Positions 34,602 through 44,822 of a stretch of DNA of 64,000 nt are shown one piece after another. The notes under the pieces are model-generated. The model was given only the letters and a program-made list of their open reading frames with translations. It was not told the origin of the DNA and made no database searches. A program made the translations under genes and the position numbers. Numbering within the stretch: the first letter of the stretch is position 1; each line of letters starts with the position of its first letter. Source of the stretch: Hyphomicrobiales bacterium. Its GTDB lineage: Bacteria; Pseudomonadota; Alphaproteobacteria; Rhizobiales; Beijerinckiaceae. The stretch is from positions 3,905,501 to 3,969,500 of the forward strand of contig CAKNFP010000001.1 in assembly GCA_930633525.1 (NCBI GenBank). The letters are read 5' to 3'.

Positions 34602-35642
34602 TTAGGGGATGGGAAAGAGGCGTGCCTTCAGAATATGCAGCCCGACGCGCTCGCCAGGTGCGAGCGCCTTGCCGCTGGGCAGTTCGACCTCGACCGATGC
34701 CGCGCCGACATCCGTCAGCACCTCGGCACGACGGCCATTGGCCGTGCGGCGAACTGTCACGACGGTCCCACCGAGAACACCGGCCTCATCGCAACGGGTC
34801 ACGGCCAGGTTCGACGGGCGCAGATAAAGGGCTGCCGGCCCGTCCGGCGCGTCAGCCACGTCCGCTTCCAGCGGTGTATCGCCAAGGAAGATGCGGCCGG
34901 CGCGCACTGCCACCGGCAGGCTCACGGTGTCACCGACGAAGGACATCACGAAGGCGGAGGCAGGGTCTTCATAGACCTCATCGGCAGTACCCACCTGTTC
35001 CAGCCGCCCCTTGTTGAGGATGGCGACCCGGTCGGCAAGCTCCATCGCCTCATCCTGGTCGTGCGTTACGAAAACAGTGGTATGGCCGGTTCGATCGTGG
35101 ATCTCGCGCAGCCAGCGGCGCAGTTCCTTGCGCACCTTGGCATCCAGCGCGCCGAAGGGCTCGTCGAGCAGGAGCACGCGTGGCTCGACCGCCAGCGCCC
35201 GCGCCAGCGCGACACGCTGTCGTTGCCCGCCCGAGAGCTGGGAGGGATAGCGGCGCTCCAGGCCGCCGAGCTGCACGAGGTCGATCAGCGAGAGCACCCG
35301 CTCGCGAATCTCCGCCCTGGACGGGCGCTCCGCGCGCGGTCGCACCTTCAGGCCATAGGCGACATTGTCGAAAACCGTCATGTGCCGGAACAACGCATAA
35401 TGCTGGAAGACGAAGCCGACGCGACGCTCCTGCACGGACAGGCGCGTGGCATCGTCCGGCCCGAAGAACACCTGACCGGCGCTGGCATCCTCCAAGCCCG
35501 CGATGATGCGCAGCAGGGTCGTCTTGCCCGAACCGGAGGGCCCCAGCAGAGCGACGAGCTCGCCCGGCGCGATGTCGAGGTCGACGCCCCGAAGCGCCGC
35601 GTCCCCTCCGAAATCCTTGGCTATCCCCACAACGCGGATCAT
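34602..35642 (-). CDS. cysA: Sulfate/thiosulfate ABC transporter ATP-binding protein CysA
   Basis: This 346-residue ATPase has Walker [10 protein letters not shown], signature [16 protein letters not shown], Walker [13 protein letters not shown] and switch [17 protein letters not shown], plus a C-terminal TOBE-like domain. The ATG at 35642 ([13 protein letters not shown]) fits the family; an ATG at 35693 within the end of cysW would add 17 residues. It energises sulfate uptake by CysT/CysW with the binding protein at 37452-38486. Confidence 0.95.
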   Translation of the reverse strand: MIRVVGIAKDFGGDAALRGVDLDIAPGELVALLGPSGSGKTTLLRIIAGLEDASAGQVFFGPDDATRLSVQERRVGFVFQHYALFRHMTVFDNVAYGLKVRPRAERPSRAEIRERVLSLIDLVQLGGLERRYPSQLSGGQRQRVALARALAVEPRVLLLDEPFGALDAKVRKELRRWLREIHDRTGHTTVFVTHDQDEAMELADRVAILNKGRLEQVGTADEVYEDPASAFVMSFVGDTVSLPVAVRAGRIFLGDTPLEADVADAPDGPAALYLRPSNLAVTRCDEAGVLGGTVVTVRRTANGRRAEVLTDVGAASVEVELPSGKALAPGERVGLHILKARLFPIP

Positions 35643-35664
35643 CCCCGCGGGCGGATGCCCCGCC

Positions 35665-36549
35665 TTAGTGCTGAGCGTCGAGGCTGTTACCATATTGCCA
35701 TTCGAGAATTGATTTCCCTGCGAGAGTGACAAGGGCGAGGAGAGCGAGGAGCGAAGCAACGGCGAAGGCCGCGACGATGTTATATTCATTGTAGAGAATC
35801 TCCACCTGCAGCGGCATGGTGTTGGTAAGCCCCCGAATGCGGCCAGAGACAACCGAGACGGCGCCGAATTCCCCCATGGCGCGCGCGTTGCAAAGCAGCA
35901 CGCCATAGAGGAGCGCCCAGCGGATATTGGGCAGCGTCACGGTGCGGAAGGCCGTGAAGCCGGATGCGCCTAGCGTCAGCGCAGCCTCTTCGTCGCTCGT
36001 GCCTTGTTGCTGCATGAGGGGAATGAGCTCGCGCGCCACAAAGGGAAAAGTCACGAAGACGGTGGCGAGGACGATCCCCGGAACCGCAAAGATGATCTGC
36101 AAGCCATGGGATTTGAGGTAGGGCCCGAGAAAGCCCTGAGCCCCGAACAGGAGCACATAGATCAGGCCCGCGACCACGGGGGATACCGAGAATGGCAGAT
36201 CGATGAGCGTGATCAGGAAGCTCTTGCCGCGAAATTCGAATTTGGTGATGGCCCAGGATGCCGCGATCCCAAAGACGAGATTGAGGGGCACCGCGATCGC
36301 CGCCACCAGCAGCGTGAGGCGAATGGCCGCCAGCGCGTCGGGCTCGCGCAACGCCACCCAATAGGCGCCGATGCCCGCCGCGAATGCCTGCGAGAAGACC
36401 GCGAGCAGAGGCAGCAGCAGGAACAGCGCGAGGAAGCACAGCGTGACGGCGATCAGCAGCCAGCGCGCTATCGGCGCCTCGGTCGTCGCGACACGCGCGG
36501 CCTGACGCGGCCGCGCCAGGCTGCCGGTGGACAGGCTCACGCTCGCCAT
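35665..36549 (-). CDS. cysW: Sulfate ABC transporter permease CysW
   Basis: This 294-residue permease has six helices and the loop [24 protein letters not shown], plus [15 protein letters not shown] and the [13 protein letters not shown] helix typical of CysW. The N-terminal 27 residues are a basic, non-conserved extension. It lies 42 nt after cysT and its stop is 22 nt before the cysA start at 35642. Confidence 0.95.
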   Translation of the reverse strand: MASVSLSTGSLARPRQAARVATTEAPIARWLLIAVTLCFLALFLLLPLLAVFSQAFAAGIGAYWVALREPDALAAIRLTLLVAAIAVPLNLVFGIAASWAITKFEFRGKSFLITLIDLPFSVSPVVAGLIYVLLFGAQGFLGPYLKSHGLQIIFAVPGIVLATVFVTFPFVARELIPLMQQQGTSDEEAALTLGASGFTAFRTVTLPNIRWALLYGVLLCNARAMGEFGAVSVVSGRIRGLTNTMPLQVEILYNEYNIVAAFAVASLLALLALVTLAGKSILEWQYGNSLDAQH

Positions 36550-36591
36550 GGGTGTCCCTCTGCACGGAGGACGACAACGATGAAGCGACGT

Positions 36592-37455
36592 CTAGACATG
36601 GCCGAACCTCCGCCGGCTCCAGGCCTGAACGAGATTGATGGCGAGCAGGCTCGAAAAGGAGATCACGAGCATGATCAGCGCGATCGCCGTCGCGCCGGCA
36701 TAGTCGAATTCCTCGAGCTTGATGACGATGAGGAGCGGAGCGATCTCGGACACGTAAGGCAGGTTGCCCGCGACGAAGATGACCGAGCCATATTCGCCGA
36801 CGGCCCGCGCAAAGCCCAGTGCGAACCCCGTGAGCACGGCCGGCACGAGCGGTGGCAGCATAACCCGCCACACGGTTTGCAGACGGCTGGCGCCGAGCGT
36901 CGCGGACGCTTCCTCGAGTTCCCTGTCGATCTCCTCGATCAAAGGCTGCACGGTGCGCACCGCGAAGGGAAGGCTGACAAAGACAAGCGCGACGAAGATG
37001 CCGAGCGGCGTGAAGGCCACCTTGATGCCGAAAGGCGCCAGCTGCGCCCCGACCCAGCCGTTCGGCGCATAGATCGCGCCGAGCGCGATGCCGGCGACGG
37101 CTGTCGGGAGCGCGAAGGGCAGGTCCACCATCGCATCGATCAGCCGGCGACCGGGGAAATGGTAACGGGTCAAAACCCAGGCGATGGCGAGGCCGAACAC
37201 GCTCGCGCAGCCTGCGGCCGCGAGCGACACGCCGAAGCTCGTCCGGAGAGCGGCAAGCGTCCGCTCCTCGGTGATGATGTCGATGAGCCCCGCAACACCG
37301 AGCGAGGCCGCCTTGAGGACGAGCCCCGCCATTGGAATGAGGACGATCAAGGCCAGATAGACAAGCGTGTAGCCGAAAGCGATGCCAAAGCCGGGAAGCG
37401 CGCTCGGCGCCCGCCAGTGGCGAAACGATGGACTGCGAGCCCCGGCCAGTGTCAT
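36592..37455 (-). CDS. cysT: Sulfate ABC transporter permease CysT (CysU)
   Basis: This 287-residue permease has family segments [55 protein letters not shown] and [17 protein letters not shown]. It pairs with CysW to form the channel. The start codon overlaps the stop of the binding-protein gene (ATGA), so the two are translationally coupled. Confidence 0.95.
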   Translation of the reverse strand: MTLAGARSPSFRHWRAPSALPGFGIAFGYTLVYLALIVLIPMAGLVLKAASLGVAGLIDIITEERTLAALRTSFGVSLAAAGCASVFGLAIAWVLTRYHFPGRRLIDAMVDLPFALPTAVAGIALGAIYAPNGWVGAQLAPFGIKVAFTPLGIFVALVFVSLPFAVRTVQPLIEEIDRELEEASATLGASRLQTVWRVMLPPLVPAVLTGFALGFARAVGEYGSVIFVAGNLPYVSEIAPLLIVIKLEEFDYAGATAIALIMLVISFSSLLAINLVQAWSRRRFGHV

Positions 37456-38486
37456 CGCTTGACCTTCACGATCTGATCAAAGATGCCGCCGTTGTCGAAG
37501 TGCTCCTTCTGCACCTTCGTCCAGCCGCCAAAGACATCGTCGATGGTGAAGAGCTTGATCTGCGGCAAAGCGGCGAGATCTTCCTTGCGCGCGAATTCCG
37601 GTTTGGAAGGCCGATACTTGTGCTTGGCAATGATCGCCTGGGCCTCGGGCGTATAGAGGAAGTTGAGATAAGCCTCGGCCTGCTTGCGCGTGCCCTTCTT
37701 GTCGACGTTGCCATCGACGAGCGTGACGGGCGGCTCGGCCAGGATCGAGATCGATGGCACGATGATGTCGAATTTATCGGCACCGAACTCGGCCGAAGCC
37801 AGGAACGCCTCGTTTTCCCAGGCGAGCAGCACATCGCCGAGCTCACGCTGGGCGAAGGTGATCGTGGAGCCCCGCGCGCCCGTATCGAGGACGGGAACGT
37901 TCTTGAAGAGAGCCGCGACGAAATCCTTCGCCTTCTCTTCACTCTTGGTTCGGCCCAGCTCGAAGCCCCAGGCCGCCAGATAGTTCCAGCGCGCACCGCC
38001 TGAGGTCTTTGGGTTGGGCGTGATCACCTGCACGCCGGGCTTGATCAGATCATCCCAATCCTTGATGCCCTTCGGGTTTCCTTTGCGCACCAGGAAGACG
38101 ATGGTCGAGGTATAGGGCGAGGAATTGTTCGGAAGACGCTTTTGCCAGTCCTTCGGAATGAGATCCGTGCGATTGGCGATCGCATCGATATCCGCGGCCA
38201 GCGCGAGCGTGACGACATCGGCATCGAGCCCATCGATGACCGTTCGCGCCTGCGAGCCGGAGCCGCCATGCGAGGCGCGAACCGTCAGCTTCTCGCCCGT
38301 CTTCTTCTCGTAGTCCGCCACGAAGGCGGCATTGATATCGCGATAGAGTTCGCGCGTCGGATCATAGGAAACGTTGAGCAACACCGTCTCCGCGCGAGCC
38401 GCGATCGGCATGACCGCGGATGCGGCACCGATCGCCGCGAGCGCCACGACAAAGCGGCGCGACAGCTTGAATGTATTCGTCACCAT
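37452..38486 (-). CDS. sbp: Periplasmic sulfate-binding protein (Sbp/CysP)
   Basis: This 344-residue protein has a Sec signal peptide ([19 protein letters not shown], cleavage at ARA-ET). The mature start is [18 protein letters not shown], with sulfate-contact segments [30 protein letters not shown] and [17 protein letters not shown] in pieces. The ATG at 38486 has GAGGAG 6 nt upstream; in-frame starts before it have none. It is the first gene of the sulfate transport operon. Confidence 0.95.
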   Translation of the reverse strand: MVTNTFKLSRRFVVALAAIGAASAVMPIAARAETVLLNVSYDPTRELYRDINAAFVADYEKKTGEKLTVRASHGGSGSQARTVIDGLDADVVTLALAADIDAIANRTDLIPKDWQKRLPNNSSPYTSTIVFLVRKGNPKGIKDWDDLIKPGVQVITPNPKTSGGARWNYLAAWGFELGRTKSEEKAKDFVAALFKNVPVLDTGARGSTITFAQRELGDVLLAWENEAFLASAEFGADKFDIIVPSISILAEPPVTLVDGNVDKKGTRKQAEAYLNFLYTPEAQAIIAKHKYRPSKPEFARKEDLAALPQIKLFTIDDVFGGWTKVQKEHFDNGGIFDQIVKVKR

Positions 38487-38892
38487 GGCGGCCTCCTCAA
38501 TCATCCGGCTCGATGAGAACCAGCTTGACCGCATTGTTTACGCATATTTCTATATAATCAATATAGATTTTGTAGAATTAATAATTTCACATAATTTCCG
38601 CGGTAAAAGAGACGGCGATAACGTGCCTCTCTCAGGCCCGTCGAAGCATCAGCGCATATTATCGAACGCATGAGTGGCAAACTTGTGCCGCAACATAATA
38701 TACATTTAAAATACGTGAAAAATATAATTCCACAAGAACTGTTGACTTTCGCGAAGAGGGCGTTATGTATGGAGCCGTCGGATCGGCGAAATCTGGTCCA
38801 CCGCGGGAATTTGAAAGCAGCTTGCGCCGCGTCATCAAACGCTAAAGCGCCACGAAGTGTCTTCGTGGCTCCGGTCCTTGCAGGAGATGCGC
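38487..38892. promoter_or_regulatory. AT-rich divergent control region between sbp and the plus-strand small frames
   Basis: The sbp-proximal 250 bp are strongly AT-rich. They contain a perfect inverted repeat TCTATAT-N5-ATATAGA (38549-38567), a candidate operator for the sulfate transport operon. Nearer the plus-strand genes is a perfect 9-bp hairpin GCCACGAAG-TGT-CTTCGTGGC (38849-38869), with no T tract. Longer open frames across this region look spurious. Confidence 0.5.
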
Positions 38893-39027
38893 ATGGCACT
38901 TTCTTTGGTGAACCACACGCCGCCGAGCCAAGCTCCCCGCGCAGTCGGTCACGCTCTCTGCTCCTCGCGAATGTGTCCGTGTCGACGTGAAGTCACATGC
39001 ATGTGCTGTCGCAGCCAGCACATCTGA
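38893..39027 (+). CDS. Cysteine-rich small open frame, candidate leader peptide
   Basis: This 44-codon frame has CAGGAGATGCGC directly before its ATG (GGAG 6-7 nt away). The first half is ordinary (MALSLVNHTPPSQAPRAVGH). The last 22 codons hold six cysteines: Cys23, 28, 30, 36, 38 and 39, in the pattern MCPCRREVTCMCCRSQHI. It ends 57 nt before the next start codon; a GCGCCG/CGGCGC hairpin lies in that gap, next to the ribosome site of the following gene. This is what a cysteine-sensing leader peptide would look like. Whether it is translated is unknown, and no homologue is recognised. Confidence 0.35.
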   Translation: MALSLVNHTPPSQAPRAVGHALCSSRMCPCRREVTCMCCRSQHI

Positions 39028-39084
39028 CCCGTCATTCCGGATAATCGAGCAAGAGAGGCGCCGCAAAACCGGCGCGGAATTATC

Positions 39085-39291
39085 ATGTACGACAGTTATC
39101 TCATCGAGGTCGCCGGGCGGCCCGCGGGCATCGTTGCGCGCGACACCCATGGCTATCGCTTCCATGCGTCCGCGCGTCCGTTCTACAGCTTGAACGGTCA
39201 GGTCTTCGCCGACCCGTGGGCTGCACAGAAGGCAGCGCAGCGCCATCTCAACGGGGTCGGACGGCGCAACGTCCCGCACCGTATCGACTGA
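39085..39291 (+). CDS. Small conserved Hyphomicrobiales protein of unknown function
   Basis: This 68-residue protein reads MYDSYLIEVAGRPAGIVARD, then GYRFHASARPFYSLNGQVFADPWAAQKAAQRHL in pieces. I recognise it as a small conserved type common in the order, with an alpha/beta layout and no signal or membrane segment. Its role is unknown. It follows the cysteine-rich frame and precedes metNIQ by 200 bp. The start has only a weak ribosome site (GCGCGGAATTATC), partly within a hairpin. Confidence 0.7.
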   Translation: MYDSYLIEVAGRPAGIVARDTHGYRFHASARPFYSLNGQVFADPWAAQKAAQRHLNGVGRRNVPHRID

Positions 39292-39301
39292 CACGGGCTA
39301 T

Positions 39302-39366
39302 GGTGAAGGCCGCCCCGTCAGAGGCCTCCTTCGGCGACGCAGCAACCCGACGTGTCGGCCTTCACC
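39302..39366 (+). ncRNA. Candidate structured leader RNA upstream of metNIQ
   Basis: An 11-bp perfect long-range stem GGTGAAGGCCG / CGGCCTTCACC encloses 43 nt. The loop contains a possible inner stem (CGTC/GACG around GAGGCCTCCTTCGG) and a single-stranded GCAGCAACCCGACG. The size and closing-stem layout recall small metabolite-sensing RNAs, and the downstream genes are a methionine importer. There is no T tract, so it is not an intrinsic terminator. It does not match any riboswitch class I can align by eye. Confidence 0.4.
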
Positions 39367-39492
39367 CGCAACCAGCGCCGTATCAAGCGTAATCGTGATA
39401 GCATCGCGAGCTTATACTTTCGCAGCACAAGCAATCACTGTAGGGCGGCGCGTGTTATTCTGCCGCCAATCCTGTGAGAAACGAGATCAATC

Positions 39493-40674
39493 GTGAACGC
39501 TCTTCCATTTCATCCGCAGGAGGCCGCTCAGCCGCCGTTGGCCGCTGACGATGCCGTCGTGCGTTTCGAGGGCGTCGCCAAGACATTCGCCGCCCGCAGC
39601 GGCCAAACCGCGGTCGCGGCCCTCGAGGATATCGATCTTACCGTGCGCCGCGGCTCCATTCTCGGCGTCATCGGGCGCAGCGGCGCCGGCAAGTCCACAT
39701 TGATCCGCCTTGTCAACGGGCTGGAAAAGCCGACGGCGGGCCGTCTCTTGGTCGATGGCACCGATGTCGCGCGCTTGCCGGAGAAGGAGCTGAGACAGCT
39801 CAGGCGATCGATCGGCATGATCTTCCAGCACTTCAACCTGCTGTCCTCACGCACCGTCTACGACAATGTCGCGCTGCCGCTCGAGATCGCCGGCGCCAGC
39901 CGCGAGGAGATCAGACAGCGGGTCAGTCCTCTCATCGAGCTCGTGGGCCTCGCCGACAAGCGGGACCGCTACCCGGCGGAGCTCTCCGGCGGTCAGAAGC
40001 AGCGCGTCGGCATCGCGAGGGCTTTGGCGACGCGCCCCAAGGTCCTGCTTTCGGATGAGGCGACGTCCGCGCTCGATCCCGAGACCACCCATGCGATCCT
40101 CGACCTGCTGGCGACGATCAATGCCGAGCTGAAGCTCACCATTCTCCTGATCACCCATGAGATGGCCGTCATCCGGAGCATCGCCCGCGACGTGGCAGTG
40201 ATCGACAATGGCCGTATCGTCGAGAAGGGAGACGTGTTCGACCTCTTCACGAGGCCGCATCACCCGACGACGCGGACCTTCTTGGCCGCCGAGAGCGGCC
40301 GCGCCCTCCCCGCCTATGTCGCCGCACGATTGACCGCCGCGGCGGCTCCCGCCAGCCAGGCCGTGCTGCGCATCATTTTCAGGGGCTCGCATGCCACCGA
40401 CCCGGTGCTATCACAGATCACCCGCAACTTCGCGATCGACATCAACATCCTCGGCGGCACGGTGGACGCCATTGCCGGACGGCCGTTCGGCACATTGATC
40501 GTCGCCGTGCCCGACGACACCAGCCTGCTCCAACGCATCACCGCCTTCCTCACGGCGCGCGGGCTCGATGTGGAGACGCTCGGCTTCATCGCGCTCGGCG
40601 CCGACCAAGCCCCCGCCGAGCAAGCCCCGGTGGATGCCACGCAGAACAAGGGGGGACACAGCCATGTCGCCTGA
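39493..40674 (+). CDS. metN: Methionine ABC transporter ATP-binding protein MetN
   Basis: This 393-residue ATPase has Walker [10 protein letters not shown] (61-69), [21 protein letters not shown], signature [16 protein letters not shown] and Walker [16 protein letters not shown]. The C-terminal NIL domain ([32 protein letters not shown]) binds methionine and gives trans-inhibition in this family. The start is a GTG at 39493. The last 11 nt overlap metI. Confidence 0.94.
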   Translation: MNALPFHPQEAAQPPLAADDAVVRFEGVAKTFAARSGQTAVAALEDIDLTVRRGSILGVIGRSGAGKSTLIRLVNGLEKPTAGRLLVDGTDVARLPEKELRQLRRSIGMIFQHFNLLSSRTVYDNVALPLEIAGASREEIRQRVSPLIELVGLADKRDRYPAELSGGQKQRVGIARALATRPKVLLSDEATSALDPETTHAILDLLATINAELKLTILLITHEMAVIRSIARDVAVIDNGRIVEKGDVFDLFTRPHHPTTRTFLAAESGRALPAYVAARLTAAAAPASQAVLRIIFRGSHATDPVLSQITRNFAIDINILGGTVDAIAGRPFGTLIVAVPDDTSLLQRITAFLTARGLDVETLGFIALGADQAPAEQAPVDATQNKGGHSHVA

Positions 40675-41329
40675 AATCATTCGCCTGATCGCCGCGTCGA
40701 CGCTTGATACGCTCTACATGGTCGCGGTCGCCACCGCGATCGGCACCCTCATCGGCCTGCCGCTCGGCGTGTTCCTGGCCACGAGCAAGCGCGGCGAACT
40801 GCTGTCGGCTCCCCTCGCCAACAGTGTCCTTGGCATCATCGTGAATGCCACGCGCTCGACACCCTTCATCATTCTGACCGTGTCGATCATCCCGTTCACC
40901 CGCCTTGTCGCGGGCACGTCGATCGGCACCACGGCGGCCATCGTCCCCCTCGCGGTGGCCGCCACCCCGTTCATCGCTCGCCTCGTCGAAGGCTCCATCC
41001 GCGAGGTCGACCAGGGGCTGATCGAGGCGGCCCGCGCGATGGGCGCGAGCCCGCTGCAGATCCTCGCCAAGGTGCTGGTGCCGGAGGCTTTGCCCGGCAT
41101 CGTGCTTGGCCTGACGCTCGCCATCGTCAGCCTGATCGGCTTCTCCGCCATCGTCGGCGTGGTCGGCGGCGGCGGCCTCGGCGATCTCGGTATCCGCTAT
41201 GGCTACCAGCGCTTCATGCCGGACGTGATGGCCGCAGTCGTCCTCGTCCTCATCCTTCTCGTGCAGGGCATCCAGAGCCTCGGCGATGCCCTGTCGCGCA
41301 AACTCAACAAGCGCGTGCGCCACGGCTGA
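40664..41329 (+). CDS. metI: Methionine ABC transporter permease MetI
   Basis: This 221-residue permease has five helices. Family segments are [36 protein letters not shown], the coupling loop [20 protein letters not shown] and [17 protein letters not shown]. The ATG at 40664 overlaps the end of metN with GGGGGA upstream. Confidence 0.95.
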   Translation: MSPEIIRLIAASTLDTLYMVAVATAIGTLIGLPLGVFLATSKRGELLSAPLANSVLGIIVNATRSTPFIILTVSIIPFTRLVAGTSIGTTAAIVPLAVAATPFIARLVEGSIREVDQGLIEAARAMGASPLQILAKVLVPEALPGIVLGLTLAIVSLIGFSAIVGVVGGGGLGDLGIRYGYQRFMPDVMAAVVLVLILLVQGIQSLGDALSRKLNKRVRHG

Positions 41330-41374
41330 TCACGCGCCCCAGACACCAGAAACATCGGTTCATTGGAGACTGCC

Positions 41375-42163
41375 ATGAAATTCTCGTTCTCAACCCTCGC
41401 CGTCGCGGCCGGCCTTGCATTCGCGGCGACATCCCTGTCCGCCCAGGCGGAGACGATCAAGATCGGCGTGACGCCGGGCCCGCATGCGCAGATCCTGGAA
41501 GCGGTGAAGCCCATTGCCGCCAAGCAGGGCGTCACAATCGAGATCGTCGAATTCTCCGACTATGTCGTGCCCAATCAGGCGCTCGATTCCGGTGACATCC
41601 AGGCCAACTCGTTCCAGCACGCGCCTTTCCTCGACAACCAGAAAGCCGATCGAGGCTTCAAGATCGACAACGTCGCATCCACGGTGACCTTTCCCCTCAG
41701 CATCTATTCCAAGAAATACAAGTCCTGGAACGATATTCCCGAAGGCTCCACCATCGCTATCCAGAACGACCCGACCAATGGTGGACGTAGCCTGCTGCTT
41801 CTCCAGTCCAAGGGGCTGATCAAGCTGAAGGATGGCGTCGGCTTCAAGCCGAGCCCGCTCGACATCACCGACAATCCGAAAAAGCTGAAGTTCCTGGAAA
41901 TCGAGGCCGCTCAAACCCCGCGCACCCTTGACGACGTGGCGGCTGCCTCGATCAACACCAACTATGCGACTTCGGCCGGTATCGATCCCTCGGCGATCAT
42001 CCTCACCGAAGATTCCAAAGGTCCCTACGTGAACATCATCGCGGTCCGTAGCGTCGACAAGGACAAGCCTTGGGTGAAGATACTTGTCGACAGCTACCAC
42101 ACGCCCGAAGTGAAAAACTTCATCGAAAAGACCTTCAAAGGCTCCGTACTCGCAAGCTGGTAG
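41375..42163 (+). CDS. metQ: Methionine-binding (lipo)protein MetQ
   Basis: This 262-residue NlpA-family binding protein has a cleavable signal (MKFSFSTLAVAAGLAFAATS, then AQA-ET). The mature start is IKIGVTPGPHAQILEAVKP, followed by DYVVPNQALDSGDIQANSFQH and NDPTNGGRSLLLLQ. There is no lipobox cysteine, so it is probably a soluble periplasmic form. GGAG lies 6 nt before the ATG at 41375. A strong terminator follows at 42243-42276, closing the metNIQ operon. Confidence 0.93.
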   Translation: MKFSFSTLAVAAGLAFAATSLSAQAETIKIGVTPGPHAQILEAVKPIAAKQGVTIEIVEFSDYVVPNQALDSGDIQANSFQHAPFLDNQKADRGFKIDNVASTVTFPLSIYSKKYKSWNDIPEGSTIAIQNDPTNGGRSLLLLQSKGLIKLKDGVGFKPSPLDITDNPKKLKFLEIEAAQTPRTLDDVAAASINTNYATSAGIDPSAIILTEDSKGPYVNIIAVRSVDKDKPWVKILVDSYHTPEVKNFIEKTFKGSVLASW

Positions 42164-42242
42164 CCCTTGCGGCACCGCTGGCGCGGAATGACCGGGCCCA
42201 GCTCACTTCTCTACTAATCCCTTCTCCGCCCGAGACTTGGCA

Positions 42243-42276
42243 AACCCGGATGGCCTGTCCATCCGGGTTCTTTTTT
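42243..42276 (+). terminator. Rho-independent terminator after metQ
   Basis: An 11-bp stem (AACCCGGATGG/CCATCCGGGTT) with a 5-nt loop is followed by C and six T residues. The rest of the 327-bp gap to the next gene shows no gene or other structure. Confidence 0.93.
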
Positions 42277-42490
42277 GCTTTGCCGCGGACCGCCTCCCGC
42301 CCATGTGCGCCACCACATAGCTTCAGGCAGGCCATCCGCCGATGCTGCGCCTTGCCGGATGCTCCTCGGAGTTTGATATCCTTCGCCTGCCGGTTCGGAG
42401 CTCGACATATGCGGCTCACGGCCTGCGCCTTTCCGATAGGCTGCCGGGGCGAAACGGGGTAGTTTCCGCCTGCTATGGCGAGGAGCAATC

Positions 42491-44137
42491 GTGGTCGGTT
42501 TTCTGGTTTGGACGGCACTATACTGTGTGCTCGCCGTCCTGGCACACAACTACGGGGCCATCGCCAACGACATCACGGTGTTGTGGCCGGCAGGCGGCGT
42601 CGCGCTTTATCTCATGCTGCGTTACGGTCGCGCCAACCTTCTTATGGGCCTCGGGCCGACGATCACCGGCGGTCTTCTCGCCGCCATCATAACGACCCTG
42701 CAGAAGAACGAGCCAACCTTCGGCTTCTTTCTGACAGAGGTGCTGCTCATCAGCGCGGCAATCATCGGCGCGATATCCGGCGCCGCCATGTGCAGGCTCT
42801 TCTCCCAAAACTGGAATGGCCCGAAGGACCCGTTCAGCCACCCGCGCAGCATGGTCATCCTTTTGGCAGCCGGCTGCGAGGCTTTCGCCTTCGGCAGCGC
42901 GCTGGTTGGGACCACGATACTGCGCAGTTCACTGGCCTTCAGGGGGATCGAGCCCTTCGGCGGAGCCACTGATTTCATAGGCAGCTTCATTCCCTGGCTC
43001 ATCGGTGACCTCGCCAGTTGCGTCATGGTGACGCCAGCCTTGATCGCCTGGAGCCAGCCCGGACGGTGGGAGCGCCCACCGGCGACCGTCCTGACGCTTT
43101 GGGGCCTGACGATACTGACGGCGATCGCCGCGCTGTTCGTCAACCTGCCCGCCATGGTCGAGAATGCCGCCATGCTGCTGCTGATCGGCCCCGCGCTCGC
43201 GGCCGCGGCCTTTTCCACCAGACCCCGGCTCTTCTGCGCGATCGTGCTGACAACCGCCAGCCTGACCCTGATGGTGGTTGGCAGCCACGACGGCGACTCG
43301 AATTTCGAGCTTCCGATCCTCCTGCTGCTGGCGCAGCTCTACATCCTCACCGTCACGTCGACGCAATTCGTGCTCTATGCCACCGTGGCGGAAAGCCGGC
43401 GCAGCGCGGCCGAGCGCATCAATCTCGCACGCCATTTCTCGCCCAACATGGTGGAGCTCGTCGCACGCCTCGGCCGCCCCTTCGCAAAGCCACGCAAGCT
43501 GCCGGCGACGGTGCTGTTCTGCGACATCCGCAACTTCACCGGGTTTTCGGAAGCGGCGGGGCCCGAGGAGACGATGGAACTCCTGCGCGATTTCCACAAG
43601 GCGATGGCCAAGGTCATCTTCGCCCATCACGGCACGCTCGATCGCTTCCTCGGCGATGGGCTTATGGCGGTGTTCGGGATGCCTGAGCCGCGCAGTGACG
43701 ACGCGCGACGGGCGCTCGCCTGCGGTTTTGCGATGCTGGAGGCACTCGATGGGATCAACCGGAGCCGCGCCGGACGCGGCCTGCCTGAAATCGCGATGGG
43801 AATCGGCATCCACAAGGGGGATGTGATGCTCGGTGACATCGGTGGAGAGCAGGCGCTCGCCATTACCGTTGTGGGCGACACGGTCAATGCCGCAAGCCGC
43901 CTGCAGGTGTTATGCCGAACCTACGATGCCGCGCTCATTGTCAGCCAGGAAGCGCTCGAAGCCGCACGCAACTGCGACGGCGGCGCCATCCCGACGGTCT
44001 TGGGCCAACTCAATCTTATCGGCCACACGCTCTTGCGCGGCCGCAGCCAGGAAACGGAGATCTGGGGCCTGACCGAAGCGGCGGCGTCAGTGCCGCCGCC
44101 GTCAGGAGAACCTCAGTCCTTGGCGCGCTCGACATAG
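42491..44137 (+). CDS. Membrane-bound class III adenylate/guanylate cyclase with MASE1-like sensor
   Basis: This 548-residue protein has an N-terminal eight-helix MASE1-like domain ([40 protein letters not shown]) to about residue 290. A class III cyclase domain follows: [13 protein letters not shown] and [11 protein letters not shown] supply the two metal-binding aspartates, and [13 protein letters not shown] the transition-state residues. It makes cAMP or cGMP in response to a membrane signal. The GTG start has GAGGAG upstream. The 3' end overlaps efp on the other strand by 25 nt. Confidence 0.88.
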   Translation: MVGFLVWTALYCVLAVLAHNYGAIANDITVLWPAGGVALYLMLRYGRANLLMGLGPTITGGLLAAIITTLQKNEPTFGFFLTEVLLISAAIIGAISGAAMCRLFSQNWNGPKDPFSHPRSMVILLAAGCEAFAFGSALVGTTILRSSLAFRGIEPFGGATDFIGSFIPWLIGDLASCVMVTPALIAWSQPGRWERPPATVLTLWGLTILTAIAALFVNLPAMVENAAMLLLIGPALAAAAFSTRPRLFCAIVLTTASLTLMVVGSHDGDSNFELPILLLLAQLYILTVTSTQFVLYATVAESRRSAAERINLARHFSPNMVELVARLGRPFAKPRKLPATVLFCDIRNFTGFSEAAGPEETMELLRDFHKAMAKVIFAHHGTLDRFLGDGLMAVFGMPEPRSDDARRALACGFAMLEALDGINRSRAGRGLPEIAMGIGIHKGDVMLGDIGGEQALAITVVGDTVNAASRLQVLCRTYDAALIVSQEALEAARNCDGGAIPTVLGQLNLIGHTLLRGRSQETEIWGLTEAAASVPPPSGEPQSLARST

Positions 44138-44679
44138 GTATTGTCGGCCGTCATCACAACGATGCGGGTGCCAACGCCGATATGCGGCGGCACCATCACG
44201 CGGATGCCGTTCGACATCTGGGCCGGCTTGTAGGATGAGGAAGCGGTCTGGCCCTTAACGGTCGGCTCGGTTTCCATAACCTCGAGCACGACACGCTGCG
44301 GCAGCTCGATGGCGACGGCGACGCCGTCGTAGATCGACACCATGCAGGCCATGCCTTCCTGCAGATAGACCGCCTGGTCACCGAGCACGTCGGCCACCAC
44401 CGTGATCTGCTCGAAGCTTTCCGGGTTCATGAAGACGTAGTCGGCACCATCCTGGTAAAGATAGGTGTGCTCGCGATCCTCGACATAGGCGCGCTCGACC
44501 TGCTCGGTCGTGCGGTAGCGCTGAGAGGTCTTCACCCCGTCAGAGAGGCGACGCATGTCGATCTGGGTGGTCGGCGTTCCCTTGCCGGGAAAGAAGCTCT
44601 CGGCCGAGAGCACGGCATACAGCGCCCCGTCCACCTCGAGAATGTTGCCTTTGCGCACGGAGCTCGCGATAACCTTCAC
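44113..44679 (-). CDS. efp: Translation elongation factor P
   Basis: This 188-residue, three-domain protein has the modified-lysine loop FFPGKGTP (Lys33, equivalent to Lys34 in E. coli) and the C-terminal [16 protein letters not shown] signature. It relieves ribosome stalling at polyproline stretches. Its modification enzymes EpmA and EpmB are encoded divergently just downstream in window order, so Lys33 is expected to carry beta-lysine. Confidence 0.97.
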   Translation of the reverse strand: MKVIASSVRKGNILEVDGALYAVLSAESFFPGKGTPTTQIDMRRLSDGVKTSQRYRTTEQVERAYVEDREHTYLYQDGADYVFMNPESFEQITVVADVLGDQAVYLQEGMACMVSIYDGVAVAIELPQRVVLEVMETEPTVKGQTASSSYKPAQMSNGIRVMVPPHIGVGTRIVVMTADNTYVERAKD

Positions 44680-44822
44680 GGTGGTCGTCCTTAAATCATC
44701 GAATGGCTACAGACATCGGCGCGCCATCAAGCCACCAATGCAACTAAATTTCGGTGCACAATACCGATCTTGACGGCAAGCGCCATATCCCGCACTGAAA
44801 AAACGCTCCGGATCCCTTCAAA

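Noticed and set aside
36004..37476. A 490-codon plus-strand frame opposite cysW and cysT
   Set aside because: Its composition is highly charged and repetitive (Glu/Arg/Asp), as expected from the complement of membrane-helix codons.
38670..38990. A 106-codon plus-strand frame overlapping the cysteine-rich small frame
   Set aside because: No ribosome site, AT-rich start region and no family; the 44-codon frame in another phase has a better ribosome site.
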